Position numbers and translations under genes: made by a program | Source: a bacterium | Lineage (GTDB): Bacteria; BMS3Abin14 | NCBI GenBank assembly: GCA_020350725.1 | Contig: CP070719.1 | Coordinates: 2,714,178 to 2,719,994 of the forward strand | DNA length: 5,817 nt | Direction: 5' to 3' | The notes under the pieces: generated by a model | Database searches by the model: none | What the model was told of the DNA's origin: nothing | What the model saw: only the letters and a program-made list of their open reading frames with translations | In this document: piece by piece, positions 5,654-5,817 of the stretch | Numbering within the stretch: position 1 is the first letter of the stretch | Layout: the number at the start of each line of letters is the position of its first letter

Positions 5654-5817
5654 CTAAGGCACCAGCACGACCTCTCCCCAGGTGCAGGTCGGAGGGTTGG
5701 GCTGAAAGCGGGCGCAGGCGGATGGGCGGTGCCGGCGTCCCAGATGGTGGACGGAGCAGAAAGGTCTTCCGTCCTCGAGGTTGCGGAAGAGGAGGGGGCA
5801 TATTCTCAGTCGGACGC
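5654..5817 (-). CDS. Uncharacterised cysteine-containing protein (C-terminal fragment)
   Basis: The last 53 residues of a minus-strand gene entering from the right edge; the start lies outside the window. I do not recognise the family. The visible part has Cys6, Cys20, Cys34 and Cys44 plus a His pair at 23-24 (P-F-C-S-V-H-H), and ends C-T-W-G-E-V-V-L-V-P. Four spaced cysteines and nearby histidines suggest a metal- or Fe-S-binding small protein, which is inference only. Coding is supported by about 75% G or C at third codon positions (40 of 53) and by balanced amino acid use. The rival minus-strand frame here is low-complexity and Pro/Arg-rich. The gene converges on the DUF5996 gene with 63 bases between the stops. 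It could still be a chance open frame. Confidence 0.55.
   Translation of the reverse strand, partial: VRLRICPLLFRNLEDGRPFCSVHHLGRRHRPSACARFQPNPPTCTWGEVVLVP

Noticed and set aside
5409-5801. A 130-codon minus-strand frame overlapping the end of the DUF5996 gene
   Set aside because: It is Pro/Arg-rich low complexity and overlaps both the conserved DUF5996 C-terminus and a better minus-strand frame.

Overview
The window reads as chromosomal DNA of a GC-rich Gram-negative-type bacterium. The protein styles (CarB variant, a DUF1571 remnant, a DUF5996 protein) and the very repeat-rich intergenic DNA suggest Desulfobacterota ('deltaproteobacteria') or a neighbouring phylum. That placement is an inference from recalled family distribution, not from an alignment. 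No tRNA, rRNA, CRISPR array, transposase or phage gene is visible.

Left part (1-3477, minus strand): a probable two-gene transcription unit. A strong sigma-70-type promoter (3448-3477) drives full-length carB (117-3347), the large subunit of carbamoyl-phosphate synthetase. Nineteen bases downstream begins hisF, the cyclase subunit of imidazole glycerol phosphate synthase, cut by the window edge. carA is not next to carB here. The pairing therefore joins one enzyme of pyrimidine/arginine supply to one of histidine synthesis.

Middle part (about 3478-4132): about 650 bases with no believable gene, packed with recurring extragenic elements. These include three blocks of degenerate 7-base tandem repeats, two 33-base direct repeats, a perfect 24-base inverted pair plus two decayed copies of the same element, a triple 8-mer, and a CTCTGTGG-rich element with a GC hairpin. 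Several are nested as inverted repeats around a centre near 3720.

Right part (4133-5817): a decayed plus-strand gene of the DUF1571 family (4133-4581) has one frameshift and an apparent internal deletion. It is followed by an intact plus-strand DUF5996-family gene (4637-5590). A fourth heptamer block fills the gap to a convergent minus-strand gene, of which only a cysteine-containing C-terminus (5654-5817) is in the window.

The most notable content is the heptamer-repeat and inverted-repeat mosaic filling the intergenic spaces, and the DUF1571 relic beside it. Nothing here forms a recognisable multi-gene novel system.
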